Origin: Burkholderiaceae bacterium
GTDB lineage: Bacteria; Pseudomonadota; Gammaproteobacteria; Burkholderiales; Burkholderiaceae_E
Assembly: GCA_019428955.1 (NCBI GenBank)
Contig: JAHYJF010000144.1
Span: 1-8,853 of the forward strand
Length of the DNA stretch: 8,853 nt
Direction of reading: 5' to 3'
Shown: positions 6,580 through 8,853 of the stretch, in pieces
How the letters are laid out: every line of letters starts with the position of its first letter
Numbering within the stretch: position 1 is the first letter of the stretch
Program-made: the position numbers and the translations under genes
Notes under the pieces: generated by a model
Seen by the model: only the letters and a program-made list of their open reading frames with translations
Database searches by the model: none
What the model was told of the DNA's origin: nothing

Positions 6580-7448
6580 GCTTCGGACCCAAGCCCTGGA
6601 AACAGCAGCACTGGGACGCCCGCGCCGCGACCAACTTCACGGCCGGCGGCATTGGCGGCGGACTGGTGGTGGTCAACGCGCTGCTCGCGCTCGGCGGCGC
6701 TCCCTCTGCGGTGGCGCTGGTCATCGGCATGGCGGTGATGGCGCTCGGCCTGACCACGGTCTGGTTCGAGATCGGGCGGCCGCTGCGCGCCATGAATGTC
6801 TACATCAACCTGCGCCAGTCGTGGATGACCCGCGAGGCCTACGTGGCGGGAGCGACCTTCGCGCTCGGCGCGTTGGCCTGGTGGACCGGGGCAGTGGCAC
6901 TGTTCGTCGCCGCCGGCGCGACCGCGGCGGTGTTCGTCTATTGCCAGGCGCGGATGCTGCGCCGCTCGGTCGGCATCCCGGCCTGGCGCGAGCCCTCGCT
7001 GGTTCGCTTCATCCTCGCCACTTCGCTGGTCGAAGGGTTGGCGCTGGGCCTGATCCTGCACCTGGTCTTGACTGGCGGCGCGGCGGCGGCGCCCGCCTGG
7101 GGGCTGGCCCTGGCGCTCGCGACCGCGGCGCGCTATCTCGCCTGGACCCGTTATCGCGCCCGGGTCGAGGCCGCGCTGGTCCCGGCAGTGCGGCGCGCCA
7201 TCGCCGGGGCGCACTCGCTGGCCTGGATCTACGGCACGGTAGTGCCGATCGTGCTCGCGGGTTCGGCCGCATGGCCGGCCTACCAGACGATCCCGCTGGG
7301 AGTGGCGGCGCTGCTGGCGCTCGCCACCGGCGCTCGCATCAAGTGGATCGTGCTGACGCGGGCCGACTACAACCAGGGTTTTGGATTGCCGCACCTGCCG
7401 GTGCGGGGCGTGAGGATGACAGTGCAGGGAGGTAACAATGAAAGATAA
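6576..7448 (+). CDS. padD: NrfD/DmsC-like membrane anchor subunit, PadD-like
   Basis: This 290-aa integral membrane subunit should hold the MoCo/FeS subunits at the inner membrane and pass electrons to quinone. I count about eight hydrophobic segments, near residues 20-39, 43-63, 88-104, 106-124, 143-166, 173-190, 212-232 and 239-258. Conserved DmsC/NrfD-like pieces are WFEIGRPLRAMNVYINLRQS (63-82), followed by WMTRE (83-87), and a C-terminal NQGFGLPHLPVRG (266-278). The charged residues Glu65, Arg68 and Arg86 between hydrophobic segments are candidates for the quinone or FeS interface (inference). No haem-binding motif such as CxxCH is seen, and histidines are few, so a b-type cytochrome role is unlikely. 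The start is set by the ATGA overlap with padC and GGGAGAA at 6564-6570. Its end overlaps the ligase gene by 11 bp. Sequence conservation in this family is low, so the Pad label rests mainly on its neighbours. Confidence 0.82.
   Translation: MSFGPKPWKQQHWDARAATNFTAGGIGGGLVVVNALLALGGAPSAVALVIGMAVMALGLTTVWFEIGRPLRAMNVYINLRQSWMTREAYVAGATFALGALAWWTGAVALFVAAGATAAVFVYCQARMLRRSVGIPAWREPSLVRFILATSLVEGLALGLILHLVLTGGAAAAPAWGLALALATAARYLAWTRYRARVEAALVPAVRRAIAGAHSLAWIYGTVVPIVLAGSAAWPAYQTIPLGVAALLALATGARIKWIVLTRADYNQGFGLPHLPVRGVRMTVQGGNNER
7427..7433 (+). promoter_or_regulatory. Shine-Dalgarno site for the CoA ligase inside padD
   Basis: GGGAGGT lies four bases before the ATG at 7438, within the last codons of padD. 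It is a strong site that fixes the ligase start and shows the ligase is translated as part of the padBCD message. Confidence 0.65.
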
Positions 7449-8760
7449 GAACACCGACTACATGTTCGATCGAGCCGTGGAGACGATGCCGCGCGAGCAG
7501 TTGCTCGCACTGCAACTTGAGCGCCTGCGCGAGTCATACGCCAACGCCTACCAGAACGTCGCGCAGCACCGCGGACGGCTGGACAAGATCGGTTTCAAGC
7601 CCGGGGACTTGAAGCGACTCGACAACCTCGCCGAGCTGCCGTTCACGGTCAAGAACGACTTGCGCGACAACTATCCGTTCGGGATGTTCGCGCGGCCCAG
7701 GCAGGAACTGCTCAGGTTGCACGCCTCCTCGGGCACCACCGGCAAACCGACCGTGGTCGGCTATACCGCTGGCGACCTCGACCGCTGGGCCGACCTGATG
7801 GCGCGCTCGCTGGCGTGTGCCGGCGCGCGCCCTGGTGACATCATCCACAACGCCTATGGCTACGGACTGTTCACCGGCGGCCTGGGAGCACACGACGGCG
7901 CTACCCGGCTTGGGGCCACGGTGGTGCCGATGTCGGGCGGCAATACCGAGAAGCAGATCGTGCTGCTGCGCGACTTCGGCGCGCGGGTGATCTGCTGCAC
8001 GCCATCCTACGCGCTGGCGATCGCCGAACTCGCCGACAAGGAGGGCATCGACCTGCGCGACGGGCCGCTGGCGATCGGCGTGTTCGGCGCCGAACCGTGG
8101 ACCGAGGCGATGCGCCGCGAGATCGAGCAGCGGCTGGGCCTGCGCGCCACCGACATCTACGGCCTCTCCGAGATCATGGGCCCGGGCGTGGCCTGCGAGT
8201 GCGAGCAGGGGCAGTCCGGCCCCCACGGCTGGGAGGATCACTTCCTGTTCGAGGTAATCGACCCCGAGACCGAGCGCCCGGTAACCGACGGCTCGGCCGG
8301 CGAACTGGTGATCACCACGCTGACCAAGGAAGCGCTGCCGATGCTGCGCTACCGCACCCGCGACATCACCCGGCTGGCGACCGAGAAGTGCGTCTGCGGG
8401 CGCACCCACGCGCGGCTGCAGCGCATCACCGGCCGCACCGACGACATGCTGATCATTCGCGGCGTCAACCTCTATCCCTCGCAGGTCGAGGCCGCGCTGC
8501 TGGGAATACCGGAACTGGAGCCGCACTACCAGCTGGTCGTCGATCGCGTCAATCACCTCGATGAACTGACCATCGAAGTCGAGGCCCGCGCCTCGGTGGC
8601 ATTTACCCCCGAAAGCTTCGCTGCGATCGGCGAACGCGTTCGTCACCACGTCAAGTCGATGATCGGGGTCACCGCCAAGGTCAAGATGATGACCGCCGGC
8701 TCGGTTCCGCGTTCGATGGGCAAGGCGGTGCGGGTGCGCGACCAGCGGCCCAAGGGCTAG
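7438..8760 (+). CDS. paaK: Phenylacetate-CoA ligase (AMP-forming), PaaK family
   Basis: This 440-aa adenylate-forming enzyme converts phenylacetate or a related aryl-acid, ATP and CoA to the aryl-acyl-CoA, AMP and PPi in the cytoplasm. Motifs in order: P-loop SSGTTGKPT (97-105), the PaaK-type stretch YGYGLFTGGLG (140-150), adenine-site YGLSE (241-245), YRTRD with the ribose-binding Asp (305-309), hinge GRTDDMLIIRGVNLYP (332-347), and C-terminal VPRSMGKAVRV with the likely catalytic Lys429. CVCGRTH (318-324) is common in PaaK. The length matches the family (about 430-440 aa) and all key residues are intact. The start overlaps padD by 11 bp behind a strong Shine-Dalgarno, so it is translationally tied to the oxidoreductase that would use its product. 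In phenylacetate-degrading anaerobes the equivalent enzyme is called PadJ. Phenylacetate is the best guess; hydroxyphenylacetate, indoleacetate or another aryl-acid is possible. Confidence 0.92.
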   Translation: MKDKNTDYMFDRAVETMPREQLLALQLERLRESYANAYQNVAQHRGRLDKIGFKPGDLKRLDNLAELPFTVKNDLRDNYPFGMFARPRQELLRLHASSGTTGKPTVVGYTAGDLDRWADLMARSLACAGARPGDIIHNAYGYGLFTGGLGAHDGATRLGATVVPMSGGNTEKQIVLLRDFGARVICCTPSYALAIAELADKEGIDLRDGPLAIGVFGAEPWTEAMRREIEQRLGLRATDIYGLSEIMGPGVACECEQGQSGPHGWEDHFLFEVIDPETERPVTDGSAGELVITTLTKEALPMLRYRTRDITRLATEKCVCGRTHARLQRITGRTDDMLIIRGVNLYPSQVEAALLGIPELEPHYQLVVDRVNHLDELTIEVEARASVAFTPESFAAIGERVRHHVKSMIGVTAKVKMMTAGSVPRSMGKAVRVRDQRPKG

Positions 8761-8853
8761 GGGCGGGGGGAATGGGGCAGGGCGCTAGGTCGCTCCTCGC
8801 CCTCCTCGATTCCTGACTGGCTGTCTGGGTCGGGGCCGGTGTCGGTATGATCG
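8761..8853. other. Non-coding end of the window
   Basis: These 93 bp hold no convincing ORF and begin with a G-rich run. Besides the weak hairpin, the only notable item is TATGAT at 8846-8851, five of six matches to a sigma-70 -10 box. CTGACT at 8813-8818 resembles a -35 box but is 27 bp away, well beyond the usual 16-18 bp. The region may mark the end of the operon and the approach to another gene beyond the edge. Confidence 0.4.
8779..8803 (+). terminator. Weak candidate hairpin after the ligase gene
   Basis: AGGGCG at 8779-8784 can pair with CGCCCT at 8798-8803 across a 13-base loop, starting 19 bp after the ligase stop. No T-run follows, so it does not meet the pattern of a Rho-independent terminator. 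It could only be a 3' end stabiliser or chance pairing in GC-rich DNA. Low confidence. Confidence 0.2.

Noticed and set aside
6516..7454. A 312-codon open frame on the - strand opposite padD
   Set aside because: It has a highly charged, repetitive composition with no motif, opposite a gene with clear membrane segments. It is a GC-driven shadow frame.
7534..8649. A 371-codon open frame on the - strand opposite the ligase
   Set aside because: The translation is rich in His, Gln, Arg and Ala without family motifs, and it mirrors the codon pattern of the real ligase gene. It is a shadow frame.
1..8853. CRISPR array, tRNA or rRNA genes, insertion sequences, or long direct or inverted repeats
   Set aside because: Nearly all bases are accounted for by contiguous genes with normal family lengths, and I saw no repeat units, transposase motifs or cloverleaf-like segments.

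Overview
This is a densely coding, high-GC bacterial window with every gene on the + strand. There are eight genes, seven complete and one cut by the left edge. No RNA genes, mobile elements, repeats or CRISPR arrays are visible. The GC bias and gene set suggest a proteobacterium, or a bacterium of similar base composition, that degrades aromatic acids. The set resembles the anaerobic phenylacetate pathway described in Thauera, Azoarcus and Aromatoleum. The exact taxon cannot be read from the sequence.

Positions 1-3081 hold a branched-chain amino acid (HAAT/Liv-type) ABC importer in the order livH (3' part), livM, livG, livF. The last three genes are joined by stop/start overlaps. No periplasmic binding-protein gene is seen, so it probably lies to the left or elsewhere. 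A 55-bp gap (3082-3136) follows, with a compact hairpin touching a strong Shine-Dalgarno sequence.

Positions 3137-7448 encode a three-subunit membrane-bound molybdenum/iron-sulfur oxidoreductase: a catalytic Mo-bisPGD subunit of 919 aa, a four-cluster ferredoxin-like subunit of 228 aa, and an NrfD/DmsC-like membrane anchor of 290 aa. The best match I recognise is phenylacetyl-CoA:acceptor oxidoreductase (PadBCD). Neither soluble subunit has an export signal, so the catalytic side should face the cytoplasm, as a CoA-ester substrate requires. Positions 7438-8760 encode a phenylacetate-CoA ligase (PaaK family) that overlaps the anchor gene by 11 bp. The last 93 bp are non-coding.

Read together, the genes suggest uptake of an aryl-acid (Liv transporter), activation to the CoA thioester (ligase), and oxidation of the alpha carbon with electrons passed through FeS clusters to the membrane quinone pool (PadBCD-like complex). 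The next step, a phenylglyoxylate:acceptor oxidoreductase giving benzoyl-CoA, is not in the window. The true substrate of transporter, ligase and oxidoreductase is therefore an inference. The arrangement is coherent and interesting, but it is mostly a known pathway type and not clearly a new system.
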